64,000 nucleotides of DNA. Origin: Byssovorax sp. Lineage in GTDB: Bacteria; Myxococcota_A; Polyangia; Polyangiales; Polyangiaceae. Shown here in pieces: positions 54,877 to 63,832 of this stretch. The stretch spans positions 62,001 through 126,000 of the forward strand of contig JANYGI010000229.1 of the NCBI GenBank assembly GCA_025362495.1, read 5' to 3'. Made by a program: the position numbers and the translations under genes. A model generated the notes under the pieces. The model was not told the origin of the DNA, searched no databases, and was given only the letters and a program-made list of their open reading frames with translations. Within the stretch, counting starts at the first letter, position 1, and each line of letters begins with the position of its first letter.

Positions 54877-55128
54877 TCAGACGCCGGCGACGTCGGCGAG
54901 CCGGTGCAGCGCGTCCTGGTGAAACGAGCGCAGCGTGTTCCGCCCGCAGAAGGGGCAGAGCCACCCGATGTCGAAGCGCTCTTGCGCCGGGTTGATCGAG
55001 TGCGCGGGCGCGTTCTCGCGGTCACCGTGCCGTCGCGCCGTCCCCTCGATGACGTGATGTTTCTCGTCCACGATGGCCGTCAGGTGGGCCTGGCACTCGC
55101 AGAGGCTATTCGCAGCAAACCTGGGCAT
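54877..55128 (-). CDS. Small zinc-ribbon-like protein
   Basis: 83 residues from ATG 55128. Cys pairs C10-x-C12 and C58-x-x-C61, and several His, suggest a zinc-binding fold (NSLCECQAHL; WLCPFCGRNT). The Shine-Dalgarno candidate AGGAG is about 11 nt upstream. No known family. Could be a regulator or chaperone. Confidence 0.5.
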   Translation of the reverse strand: MPRFAANSLCECQAHLTAIVDEKHHVIEGTARRHGDRENAPAHSINPAQERFDIGWLCPFCGRNTLRSFHQDALHRLADVAGV

Positions 55129-55192
55129 CGGTCGTCTCGCTCCTGACGGGCATCGGGCCGAGTGTTTCGAGCCCGCGGTCTGGTCTCTCCTG

Positions 55193-55268
55193 CTGTCCGG
55201 GCCAGGCTGGCCCTGTGGAGGGGCCAGGCTCTGCCTGACTAGAACAGACCTGTCCGGCCCCGTATAAA
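55193..55268 (+). promoter_or_regulatory. Repeat-rich promoter region
   Basis: Direct repeats GGGCCAGGCT at 55199-55208 and 55221-55230 (22 bp apart, two helix turns), with an intervening TGGCCC (55208-55213) that makes inverted pairs; CTGTCCGG at 55193-55200 and 55250-55257; and TATAAA at 55263-55268, a strong -10 for this AT-poor genome. A leader of about 97 nt before ATG 55372 is implied. Likely a regulated promoter for the receiver-like gene. Confidence 0.45.
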
Positions 55269-55371
55269 TGGCCGGCAGGTCGGATTCAAGGGGTGCTACC
55301 GTGGTGATTCGGGAAGTCCTCCAGGAAATCCGTTTTCGAGGTGGGGGCGCACCCCCATCGATCCGGAGGGA

Positions 55372-55866
55372 ATGATGGCAACCGGTCACGAGTTCGGAGG
55401 GCCCATGCAAGGAGCATCCGGAATCCGCTCAGTCCGATGGCGCCTCTTGCTGGCGCACGACGCGACGGCCACGACCTGCGATCCCCTCGCGTTCGTGATC
55501 GAATCAGCGCTCGGCGCCGTCGACATCACCGACGCTTCCTCGGTCGATGACGCGCGCGTGGCTCTTTTTTCCGTCGATTTTCACGTCGCCCTCGTCTGCC
55601 TCGACCTCCCTCCCGCGCCGAGCGGCGGCGTCCGGCTCGCGCAGGAGGTGCTCGCGCTCGACGTGCCGGTGGTGCTGATCACCCGCAGCTTGCGCTGGAT
55701 CCCGCAGAGCGCGGCCGCGCTGCGCGAGCTGCCGTGGGTGGCGCCGGACGCCGGCGTGACCGAGGTCGGGCAAGCGATCGTCGACGCGATGGCGCGCTTC
55801 CCGGCGATCGAGCGCGGCACCCGGGCCTCGTCGCTGCCCGAGCTCCCGATGGCGCTCGCGCGCTGA
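55372..55866 (+). CDS. Receiver-like protein lacking the phospho-acceptor
   Basis: 164 residues. ATG 55372 has GGAGGGA directly upstream. Residues about 22-150 have the alternating hydrophobic strand/helix pattern of a CheY-like receiver (VRWRLLLAHDA; FHVALVCLDLPPAPSGGVRLAQE; VPVVLITRS), but the position that should carry Asp reads Cys in the VCLDLP segment, and the acidic pair and Lys are not evident. It may be an unphosphorylatable receiver or a different Rossmann-like fold. It ends 13 bp from the stop of the convergent lipoprotein gene. Confidence 0.45.
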   Translation: MMATGHEFGGPMQGASGIRSVRWRLLLAHDATATTCDPLAFVIESALGAVDITDASSVDDARVALFSVDFHVALVCLDLPPAPSGGVRLAQEVLALDVPVVLITRSLRWIPQSAAALRELPWVAPDAGVTEVGQAIVDAMARFPAIERGTRASSLPELPMALAR

Positions 55867-55879
55867 AGCGCCGACGCGG

Positions 55880-57208
55880 CTACTGCGGCAGCTCGGTCGT
55901 CTCGATCGCGCGGATCGTCGCGGCTCCCGGGCCCACGAGGCCGACGACGAGCTCGGCGTCGTCCGACACCGTGGCGTCGACGCTGCGTCCGCCGTCGAGC
56001 GACAGCGTGCGCAGCACGGCGCGATCGCCGAGCGGGCCTCGCAGCGTCAGGAACAGGTGCGACTCGGGCTGCCCGATCAGCACGCGATCGCCCGCGCCGG
56101 CCTTGCAGCGCCACGATTTCTGGCCGCCGATCGCGCCGGCGCCGATCACCAGGCAGTCGGATTTCACGCCGGGCTCGACGTCGATCTCGGCGCGCCCCGC
56201 GGCGATCGTCTTGCCCGCGCGGAGGATCTCCACGTCGTCGAGATCGACGCCGCCCGCGCCCTTCATCCCCACGCCGAGGTAGAAGCCGCTCGACGCGGGA
56301 TCGGCCGTGAGCGTCGCCTCGCGCGCGCCCTTTTCGCCGGCGTTCACGTGCCACGTCGTCGTGCTCTCGCCGGCGTCGGGATCCTCGAGGGATCGCAGCG
56401 CAGCGTAGAGGTCGCCCTCCTTGTCGGCGTGGAACTTGAGCCGCACCGTGAGCTCGTCGCCGGGCGCGATGATCGCCGGCGCCGCGGGCGCGTAGGCGCC
56501 GGTGACCTTGAGGCGGTAGTGGTGGCCCGACGCTAGCGGGAGCGCCTCGGGCCTGGTGCGCAGCGCGACGCGCGAGCCCGCGCCCGCCGCCGTGACGACG
56601 ATCGCGCTGCCGTCGACCTTGAACGAGAGCCCCGCGCCCTCGACCTGCGCGAACGCCTGCGCCGCGGCGAGGCTCTTCGCCGGCCCCGGCGCGCCCGCGA
56701 CGTCGCCGTTCACCTTCTGATCGAGGGCGCGCACGCTCTCGCGAAACCGCACGACGGCGTCGGCGCCGGAGAAGCGCCGCTTGTTCCACAGATCGATCAG
56801 CGCGCGCATCGAGCTGCTGAGCACCTGATCCCGCGCTGCGTGGTCCGCTGTCGTGACCTTGCACTTGTCGTAGAGCTCGCAGAGCGACACGCGCTGCTCC
56901 TTGAGCACGTTGGCGAGCGCCGCGGCCGCGCGGATGGCCTCGATGCGCGCGTCGGCGTCGCGGCCGCTGCCCGCGAGCTTGAGCGACTCGGCGACGGAGA
57001 GCGCGCCGAAGTCGTCGGCGACGGCGCTGCAATCCTCACGCGGCACGCTGCCGATCGGCGCGGGGCACTCGAGCTTGTCGCCGCCCGAGGTGATCACGGA
57101 CGACGTGGGCGTCGCGGGGTTGGCCGCGTTCGCGCCGCCGCCGCACGCGGGCGCGAGAGCGAGCACGGGAACGAGCAGACCGAGGCGAAGGTTCAGGCGG
57201 ATCAGCAC
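55880..57208 (-). CDS. Large lipoprotein of unknown function
   Basis: 442 residues. Start GTG 57208; signal peptide with lipobox LAPAC (Cys22). A helical region with Cys pairs (about 45-150) is followed by a Gly/Ala-rich part and a beta-sandwich-like region (about 225-345; YRLKVTGAYAPAAPA, LTVRLKFHADKEG, FYLGVGMKGAGGVDLDDVEIL) resembling carbohydrate-binding or jelly-roll modules. No catalytic motif. Probably outer-membrane displayed. The start follows TACCGT by 6 nt and lacks a good Shine-Dalgarno. Confidence 0.65.
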   Translation of the reverse strand: MLIRLNLRLGLLVPVLALAPACGGGANAANPATPTSSVITSGGDKLECPAPIGSVPREDCSAVADDFGALSVAESLKLAGSGRDADARIEAIRAAAALANVLKEQRVSLCELYDKCKVTTADHAARDQVLSSSMRALIDLWNKRRFSGADAVVRFRESVRALDQKVNGDVAGAPGPAKSLAAAQAFAQVEGAGLSFKVDGSAIVVTAAGAGSRVALRTRPEALPLASGHHYRLKVTGAYAPAAPAIIAPGDELTVRLKFHADKEGDLYAALRSLEDPDAGESTTTWHVNAGEKGAREATLTADPASSGFYLGVGMKGAGGVDLDDVEILRAGKTIAAGRAEIDVEPGVKSDCLVIGAGAIGGQKSWRCKAGAGDRVLIGQPESHLFLTLRGPLGDRAVLRTLSLDGGRSVDATVSDDAELVVGLVGPGAATIRAIETTELPQ

Positions 57209-57214
57209 GATCCG

Positions 57215-57220
57215 ACGGTA
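57215..57220 (-). promoter_or_regulatory. TANNNT -10 element for a leaderless start
   Basis: TACCGT on the minus strand, 6 nt before GTG 57208. Confidence 0.45.
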
Positions 57221-57268
57221 TTACAAGTCGGGGGCGGACGGGGCTGGACACCGAGCGTGTCGATTCTC

Positions 57269-57297
57269 TTGCGATCGGTCGCGGGATTGGGTATCCC
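57269..57297 (+). promoter_or_regulatory. Probable tRNA promoter
   Basis: TTGCGA (57269-57274) and TATCCC (57292-57297) with 17-bp spacing, ending 14 bp before the tRNA-Gly gene. A housekeeping-sigma type promoter. Confidence 0.5.
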
Positions 57298-57311
57298 TCC
57301 GTTCGCATTCG

Positions 57312-57384
57312 GCGGGACTAGCTCAGTTGGTAGAGCATCAGCTTCCCAAGCTGAGGGTCGCGAGTTCGAATCTCGTGTCCCGCT
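57312..57384 (+). tRNA. tRNA-Gly (anticodon CCC)
   Basis: 73 nt. Acceptor stem GCGGGAC (57312-57318) pairs with GTCCCGC (57377-57383), discriminator T57384 as usual for bacterial tRNA-Gly; CCA is not encoded. D stem GCTC/GAGC, anticodon stem TCAGC/GCTGA with loop TTCCCAA (CCC), short variable region, T loop TTCGAAT. Reads GGG codons. Confidence 0.97.
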
Positions 57385-57397
57385 CCGTTTGTCTCGA

Positions 57398-57417
57398 TGG
57401 GGCCGCAAGCGGCCCCA
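57398..57417 (+). terminator. Terminator hairpin after tRNA-Gly
   Basis: Perfect 9-bp arms TGGGGCCGC (57398-57406) and GCGGCCCCA (57409-57417) around AA, 13 nt after the tRNA. No T tract. Confidence 0.7.
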
Positions 57418-57531
57418 CACCCCTCGGCCGCTGCGCCCCCTCTAGGTCCAGGACGCCCCGCGCGGTCACCTCCGCTGTAGCTCGTAGACCTGGACGCGCT
57501 TTTCCTCCGGCCGAGCGGCTCGTGGCTCTGC

Positions 57532-57960
57532 TCACGCGGCGAGGAACGCTGCCGGCTGCGCGTTGACGCCGGCCTCGGCGAGGCCCATCGAGAACGCGCG
57601 ACGGAAGCTGTGGATCCGCTTCGTGCGCCTGTCGACGAAGGTCACATCGACGTGGCCGAAGTCGTGCTGGGAGAGCTCGCCGGGGAGCCCTTCGAAGCGC
57701 GCGATCGGTGTCGCGCGTGGCGGCCTCGCGCTGGCGACGAGGGCGTGGAAGGCGGTCTTGTTGCCCGCGTAGCCGCTCTCCTCGGCGCGGCACAGCAGCT
57801 CCTGCGTCGGCAGCTCCGGCTCGTCGCGCAGCCAGGTCGTGACCTCCTCCGTGAACGCCGCAGTCTTCGACGGGCGCCCGATGCCGCGCGTCCTGAAACA
57901 GCGGCTCTTCACTTCGAAGAACCCGGCTCTCGACCGCCAGGCTTCCGTCCCTCCAATCGC
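57532..57960 (-). pseudogene. IS21-family transposase (IstA) remnant
   Basis: A minus-strand reading frame ending at 57532 carries GRPSKTAAFTEEV, a middle segment with TEEVTTWLRDEPELP, and ARFEGLPGELSQHDFGHVDV, the HTH-to-integrase junction of IS21 IstA transposases with the first catalytic Asp (QHDFG). It then ends after about 25 more residues (AEAGVNAQPAAFLAA), so the rest of the DDE domain and the IstB ATPase gene are missing. The upstream boundary is approximate; the open frame continues to 58143 without recognisable similarity. No terminal inverted repeats were found. It lies 148 bp after tRNA-Gly. Confidence 0.65.
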
Positions 57961-58189
57961 CCGGGTAGAGACGAAGATATGAGCACTGAACAAGACCGGA
58001 TCGAGGAGGTCAAGGAGACGCCAGCGCGCCAAGGCGCGAGGACGAAGGCGTGCGAAAGCACGTCGAATACGAGCAACGCAGGCGCGCGCCGCGTATCCGC
58101 GGGCCGGCAACGGGAGGTCGTGTGAGGTGCTCCAAACAGGCAAGCAACGATGGCGCGCTTCGCCCCCGACCAGCGAGGCGCTCGTCGCG

Positions 58190-59395
58190 ATGACTCGGGT
58201 TGAAAGAGCCTCGGATCCCCCTGATGAGCGGGGGTCCGAGCAAGAATGGGATGGCGACGACGGTCGTCCATCTCAACCGCACCAGGCCGCGGTCATCCAC
58301 AGTCCACTCCGCTGGATCGGCGCGGCGCTGGCGCTCTCCGTCGTCCTCGCTTGCGTCGTGGGAGGGCCGCCCGTGATTCCCTTCGGAGTGGCCGTCCTCG
58401 TGATCTTCTGGCTGGGCGAAATACATCGTCAGACCAACCGGGCGCTCCGGGGGTGGGGAATCAATGTCCGCGCCGCGGTGAGCGCGGGGCCCGAGGGGCT
58501 CAGCATCAACGGCAGGCTCCGCGTGCCAGCTTCTGCGCTCCGGGCGGGGTTCGTCGTGCCAGACGAGTCCCGAGGCCCTGCCGTGCTGCTGGAGGGGAAG
58601 CGCTGGTGGCCGATGATGATCAGGATGAGCAGCGCGCGCGACGCGCGGCAACTGCTCCGGTCCCTCGGGCTCGACGCCTCGCAGAAAACTGTCACCCTTC
58701 GCGTCGTCTGCGGCAGGCTCATGATTGGTATCGACGGAATTGCCTGCTCTGGATCGGACGGCAAAGATTTCTTTTTATCCTTCGCCGAGGTGCAGGAGGT
58801 ATCGACGTATCACACCACCGGAATGACTCGCTCCATCAGCGGAGGTGGATACAAAGGAGGTGGTAGTAGTTACATCACCCTCCCTGACGAGTGGGGTGTC
58901 GACATCGCGCTTCACGACGGCCGAAGCGTTCGTGTCCCCGTGACGAACGCGAAGAGCAACCCCGTGCACGAGATCATCGAGGAGCGCATTCGCGAATGCC
59001 TCGTGCTGTCCCGCAAGAGCCATGTACCCGCTGACGCGCCCTTCGCTCTGCGGCGGAGAGGGCGGCCCGTCGAGGTATGGCTGAAGGCGCTGCGCGCGCT
59101 CGGCTCCGGCGCGAACGCCGATCACCGCACCGCCCCGGTGCCGCCGGAGACGCTCTGGGAGATCGTCGAGAGCGCGAGCTCCACGCCCGACGACCGGATA
59201 GCAGCGGCCGTGTCGCTGGGGGCGTCGGGGGGCGAGCTCGCCCGGGATCGACTCCGGATCGCGGCCGAGACCACCTCCGCGCCCCGGATGAGAGTCGCGC
59301 TCGCCGCGGCTGCTGATCGCGACGAAGAGGCCCTGATCGAGTCGCTCGCGGCGATCGAGAGCGTCGCCCAGAGGAACGAGGAAGAAGGAGCATGA
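58190..59395 (+). CDS. Membrane protein with C-terminal helical region
   Basis: 401 residues from ATG 58190 (GTG 58127 would extend it by 21). Two membrane helices near 39-75 (WIGAALALSVVLACVV; VIPFGVAVLVIFWLG) and a beta-rich soluble domain (about 90-260; LSINGRLRVPASALRAGF ... VTLRVVCGRLMIGIDGIAC), resembling a PH-like/bPH domain. A helical C terminus (about 315-401) has HEAT-like repeats (DDRIAAAVSLGASGGE). Function unknown. The N-terminal extension is charged and without known motif. Confidence 0.6.
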   Translation: MTRVERASDPPDERGSEQEWDGDDGRPSQPHQAAVIHSPLRWIGAALALSVVLACVVGGPPVIPFGVAVLVIFWLGEIHRQTNRALRGWGINVRAAVSAGPEGLSINGRLRVPASALRAGFVVPDESRGPAVLLEGKRWWPMMIRMSSARDARQLLRSLGLDASQKTVTLRVVCGRLMIGIDGIACSGSDGKDFFLSFAEVQEVSTYHTTGMTRSISGGGYKGGGSSYITLPDEWGVDIALHDGRSVRVPVTNAKSNPVHEIIEERIRECLVLSRKSHVPADAPFALRRRGRPVEVWLKALRALGSGANADHRTAPVPPETLWEIVESASSTPDDRIAAAVSLGASGGELARDRLRIAAETTSAPRMRVALAAAADRDEEALIESLAAIESVAQRNEEEGA

Positions 59396-59434
59396 TTGGC
59401 CATCCCCACGACGATCGGCGCCAATGAATCTCGC

Positions 59435-61771
59435 CTAGCGGGCGTGCTGCGCCAGCCATCGGCTCGCGCGTTCCATCCCCGGGCGATGGTCGACGCCCGC
59501 GTAGATCGCACGTGCTTCCCCGGCGAGCGCACGCGAAAGTGGTCGGTCCTTGTCCGCGCGCCAGAGCGCCTCCGCCAGCGCGAGCTGGAGCGGGGCGCGC
59601 TGCTTGGCATGGAGCGAGAGGGCGCGCTCCAGCAGCGCCCGCGCCTCGTCCGGCTTGTTGCGCGCGAGGGCGAGCTCGCCGAGGCTGAGGAGCGGGCCGG
59701 CGACCTCGGGGTTGGCCGGACCGAAGGCCTTCTCCTTGAGGGCGAGCGCGCGCTCCAGGAGGATCTGAGCGGCGTCGAGCTGCCCGAGGTGTGTCTTCGC
59801 GCGCCCGAGGCCATCCAGGGTGTAGGCAAGGTCGGGATGGTCGGGCCCCAGCGCCTTCTGCCGAAGGGCAAGCGCGCGCTCGAACAGGGGGATGGCGCCG
59901 AGGTCGTCGCCGGCGTCGCAGCGCGCTTTCACCCAGGTTGGTGAGCGCGGTGGCGAGCCTCGGGTGATCCGGGCCCAGAGTCCGCTCCCATATGGCGAGG
60001 GCGCGCTCGTAAGCGGCGATGGCCTCAGCGTATCTGCCCATGTTGCGGAGCGCGACGCCGAGGTTGTTGGTTGAGCGAGAGCGCCACGCTGGGGTGCTCG
60101 GGCCCGAGCGTCTTCTCCTTGATGGCGAGCGCGCGCTCGTACATGACCCTGGCTTCCGGCCACTCACCCGTCTCGTTGAGCAGTGATGCCAGGTTGTGCA
60201 CGGCCACGCCGACCAGCGGATGATCGGGACCGAACGTCTTCTCTCGCAAGGCGATGACGCGCGCATAGGCTGCTTTCGATTCGGCGAAGGCTCCCTTGCG
60301 GCCCAGGAAGGCGACCACCGAGCTGAGCCAGACCGCCTGCGCCCGATCGTCGAGCGCGCGCGCCACCGGCCCGCGACCGAGCTCGTGGATCACCGCGGCC
60401 TCATCGAGGCGCTGCTGGTTCTCCGACACCAGGAACAAGAGCTCCGCCCACGTGCTCGCTTCGAGAACATCGTCGTGGCCCTCCGCCGCCGAGAGGGCCG
60501 CGTCGTCGAGCGCCGTCCGCGCGCCGGCGTAGTCGCCGGCTCCGGCGCGCAGGCGGCCCACCCAGTACTGAACCTCGGCGCGCAGCGGGGGGTGCCGCAA
60601 CGCCGACACCTCGACCAGCAGCGGCTCTCCGAGCGCCAGGCCCTGCTTGTGCTCGCCCGCGGTGTGCAGGGCTTCGAGCTGATCGACGCGGGGCTGGAGC
60701 GCGGCGACGCGCGCGCGCACGGCAGGATCCTCGGGCGGGTGCACGCGCGCCGTCAGCGCCTCGGTGTCGGCGCAGGTGGCGATGGGGTAGAGCGCCGACG
60801 CGGCTTGCACGGCCTTGTCGAGCACGTCCGCATCGGGTCGGTCGGAGAGCACCGCGGTGAGCGCCTGAAGCCTGCCTCGTCGGCGATCGAGGCAGGCGTC
60901 GCGCAGCGCGAGGGTCTCCGGATGGCCGCCGCGTGACGCGCGGCACACCTCGCCGCGCATCGCGGACCACTCGACGGCGTAGGTGTCGAGCCGCTCGCTC
61001 ACCCGCGCCGCCGTGCTCTCGGCGTACGACCGGCCGGTGGCAACGAAGGCCGCCGGCACCCGCCCTTTGACGCCCTCGTCCCACGCGCCCGCGAGCTCGC
61101 GCTCCGCGTGGGCGCTGCTGCGGGCCCAGCCAAGCGCCGCTGCCACGCCCAGCGAGGCGAAGCCTACCGCGGCCGCCGCGCCGAGGTCGAGGCGTCGGCG
61201 CCGCGCGCGCAGGCGCTGCTGCGGATCTTCCCCGAAGGCCGCGATCAGGGCCGGCATGGTCGGGTAGCGATCCTCGGGCTGGAACGAAAGGCCGCGCACC
61301 AGGGCCGCGTGAACCCATGCGGGCACCGACGAGCGCGCGGGCGGCGCGGGTCTTGGCCCCTGCTCACGACGGCCTCGGCGTACCGCGGCACCACGCGCTG
61401 AGCGGCTCGCCGCGGACCAGCTCCATCGCCACGAACACGTCGCCCGCGTGCTCGCCAACGTCGTGGACCTGCACCACGTTGGGGTGCGAGAGCTTGCCGA
61501 GCGCCCGCGCCTCGCGGAGGAGCAGCTTGCGGGCGGCGTCCGAACCGCGGCCGATGTGGAGGAGCTTGAGCGCGACGCGGCGATCGAGCTCGGGGTCGTA
61601 GGCCGCGTACACGGCACCCATGCCGCCGCGGCCCAGCAGCGCGAGGACCAGGTAGCGGCCGATGCACGCGCCGCGATCGAGCTCGTCACCGTTGGCCACG
61701 GGAAGGGCGTGCGCGTCGTCAGCTTCGATCGTCGGGCGAAGGGCCGGAGGCAGGCCCGCGCCCGCATCCAT
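59435..61771 (-). pseudogene. Decayed Ser/Thr kinase-TPR gene
   Basis: Kinase N-lobe in one frame: [21 protein letters not shown] and VALKLLHIG, ending in a stop at 61364-61366 after SAWCRGT. The sequence then resumes in another frame with VPAWVHAALVRGLSFQPEDRYP, the end of a kinase C-lobe, so roughly 110 residues including HRD, DFG and APE are deleted. A membrane helix (AAAAVGFASLGVAAALGW) and TPRs follow. Two more frame shifts occur, near 60063-60075 (extra bases in a CAACCAACAAC run) and near 59925-59945, before the final TPRs (ALAEALWRADKDRPLSRALA) to the stop at 59435. The start ATG 61771 is uncertain. The damage is too extensive for a sequencing error. Confidence 0.8.
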
Positions 61772-62404
61772 CGTCGTATCGCCGTCGCTGCCGCGTATCA
61801 CGGCGCAGACGATACCTCGGGCGGCCGGTGCTAAGAGCGGCTTGACGGAACGATCGAGGTGGGCAGCTCCACGTTGCGCTTCACGCATTTGAACCCGTCG
61901 GGTTCCATTGCGAGGTTTCGGAGATCGTTTGCAACCCTCATCGCACTTGCTGGCGAGCTGAAGTGACGGCTGCGGTCATCCCCATCCGCCTCCCCGTAGC
62001 GAGAGGCTGATGGGTTGCGGGTAGCAACCAGCGCCAATGAGCATTGCAAACAATTCCGCAGGCAATCGGGGCGAGGCTGGTGAGCTTGAATCCGCCGCCC
62101 CGGTGTCCACTCCAGCGCTTGTCGGGGGTGGTCGCGCCGCGCGCGTCGCTGCGAGCCGCGGTGGTGCCGCGCGGGCCGGCGAGAGCTGGGGCGACGGCGA
62201 CGTTGCCGTGCGCCAAGAAGAAGCAGCGGATCGCGAAGACGGCCGACGACGCGTCGCCGTTCGTGGCGAGCGGCGAGGGGACGTTGCCCGAGCGTGGCCG
62301 CGACAGCGAGAAAGCCGCGCGGAGGCGCCCGCGGACGAGCCTCGGGGACGGCGTCGTGATGCCGGGAGGCTCGTCGGCGCCGATGACACGCGGGCGCGCG
62401 CGGC
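61772..62404. other. No supportable gene
   Basis: About 630 bp between the decayed kinase and the GH5 gene. Short open frames on both strands show no recognised protein, ribosome site or codon pattern. No repeat or RNA structure was identified. Confidence 0.5.
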
Positions 62405-63832
62405 TCATTTGCAGCGGCCACACTCCTTGTCGCAATGGCCCTTCATGAAGCTCTCACCGCACTTGCCCCACGCCTTCTGCTGAGCGCAGGTGTAGCTCTT
62501 GTCGGGAGGGGTGTTGGAGCACGTGCCGCCGGCGGGCGCGCTGCACCGGCCGCACACCTGATCGCAGTGGCCTTGCATGAAGGCCTCTCCGCATTTGCCC
62601 CACGATTTCTGCTGGGCGCAAGTGTACTTGGCGTCGGGCGGGGTGTCGTTGCACGAGCCGCCGGCGGTCTCGGGGGTGTTGGCCGAGTAGCTGGTCTCGC
62701 ACGGATGCTCGGCGGCGAAGCCCTTCATGCTCGCGAGCTGCGCGGAGGTGCTGCCGTCGTAGGCCCAACCCATCGCTCCGGCGTAGCCGTTCGCGTAGAA
62801 GCTCTCCACGAGCTTCGTGTACGAGGCGTCGTCGAGGCCGCTCATCGGGAACTCGCCCATCACCACCGGCTTGTCGTCGATGCCATAGTCCTTCGGAGAG
62901 AGGCTGTACGGCCAGAAGTCGTTGAGCCAGTCGTAGATGTGGAATTGATAGAAGTCGACGTCGACTCCCGTCCAGGCGCGCGTCCATTTCATCCCGGCGC
63001 TGCCGACGGTGATCCGCGTGGAGCTCACCGAGCGGAGGACGTCGATGGTCTCCTGGACGAAGCTCTCCATCTGGTGGAAGTCGACGGGATCGAGCCCGTT
63101 CATCGGCGTGAAGGCCGGATCGCCGTACGGATCGTGCCCCGTGATGGCCCACTCGGGCTCGTTGATCACGTCCCAGGCCACGAGGCGCTTGCGGTGCGGG
63201 CTGGCCTGGATGTGCTTGGCCAGCGGGCGAACCACCTTGTCGAGCAGGCGAGCGCGCTTGACCGGATCGCGGACGATGGGCGCGATCCCGGGCACGTGGA
63301 GGCCGCCTATCGACGTCGTCGGGCGGAAGGCGTCGAAGGAGTAGAGACAGAGCATGAGGTGGACGTCGGCCTCCTCGGCGAGCGCGAGGGCCTTGTCGAG
63401 ATCGGCCAGGGTCGTCCCGCCGAGCCCGGTGGGGACGTCGTTGCCATCGAAATTGACGCCGTCGCCGCGGAAGTCCGGGAACACCCACCAGCGGATCACG
63501 TCGGCGCCGTGGGCGTGGAGGTCCTTCAGGTTCTTGCGGTGGACATCGACGCTCGCGGCGACGCCCGGCGCGCCCCACTGCTTCAGACCACCGAAGTCGG
63601 AGGCGAACTCGCTCCAGGCGTAGTTGGCGCCGTACATGAAGCGCGATCGGCCCTGGAGCGAGACGCCCGTGGGCGCCGGGCAGTGATCGGCGGCGGTCAC
63701 CGCGTCGTCCTGATCGGCCGAGTCCCCCCCGTCCGCGAGCGCGGTGGAGTCGGCGGCGGGCGCGCAGGCGCTCGCGGCGAGCAGGAGCGCGGGGAGCGAG
63801 TGGCGGAGCCACGTCCAGCGGATACCGAGCAT
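62405..63832 (-). CDS. Secreted GH5-like glycosidase with two ShK-type Cys modules
   Basis: 475 residues from ATG 63832, with GGAGG upstream. Lipoprotein signal with Cys23 (AASAC), a disordered Asp/Ala linker, then a GH5-type TIM barrel (about 60-390): RFMYGANYAWSEF opening, catalytic acid/base E225 in VINEPEW, nucleophile E327 in PVVMGEFPM, and HIYDWLN near 298-304. Nearest activities are endo-beta-1,4-mannanase and cellulase. The C terminus has two tandem six-Cys modules (C394-C430 and C438-C474; C-x10-C-x8-C-x8-C-x3-C-x2-C) matching ShK-type folds. Both active-site Glu are intact. Likely surface-anchored. Confidence 0.88.
   Translation of the reverse strand: MLGIRWTWLRHSLPALLLAASACAPAADSTALADGGDSADQDDAVTAADHCPAPTGVSLQGRSRFMYGANYAWSEFASDFGGLKQWGAPGVAASVDVHRKNLKDLHAHGADVIRWWVFPDFRGDGVNFDGNDVPTGLGGTTLADLDKALALAEEADVHLMLCLYSFDAFRPTTSIGGLHVPGIAPIVRDPVKRARLLDKVVRPLAKHIQASPHRKRLVAWDVINEPEWAITGHDPYGDPAFTPMNGLDPVDFHQMESFVQETIDVLRSVSSTRITVGSAGMKWTRAWTGVDVDFYQFHIYDWLNDFWPYSLSPKDYGIDDKPVVMGEFPMSGLDDASYTKLVESFYANGYAGAMGWAYDGSTSAQLASMKGFAAEHPCETSYSANTPETAGGSCNDTPPDAKYTCAQQKSWGKCGEAFMQGHCDQVCGRCSAPAGGTCSNTPPDKSYTCAQQKAWGKCGESFMKGHCDKECGRCK

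Noticed and set aside
61364..61888. N-lobe-only kinase as a functional short protein
   Set aside because: It lacks the catalytic core and is followed in other frames by the rest of a kinase-TPR protein, so a pseudogene explains it better.
62037..62483. Plus-strand open frame of 148 codons near the GH5 gene end
   Set aside because: No ribosome site, no recognisable protein pattern and overlap with the 3' end of the GH5 gene on the other strand.
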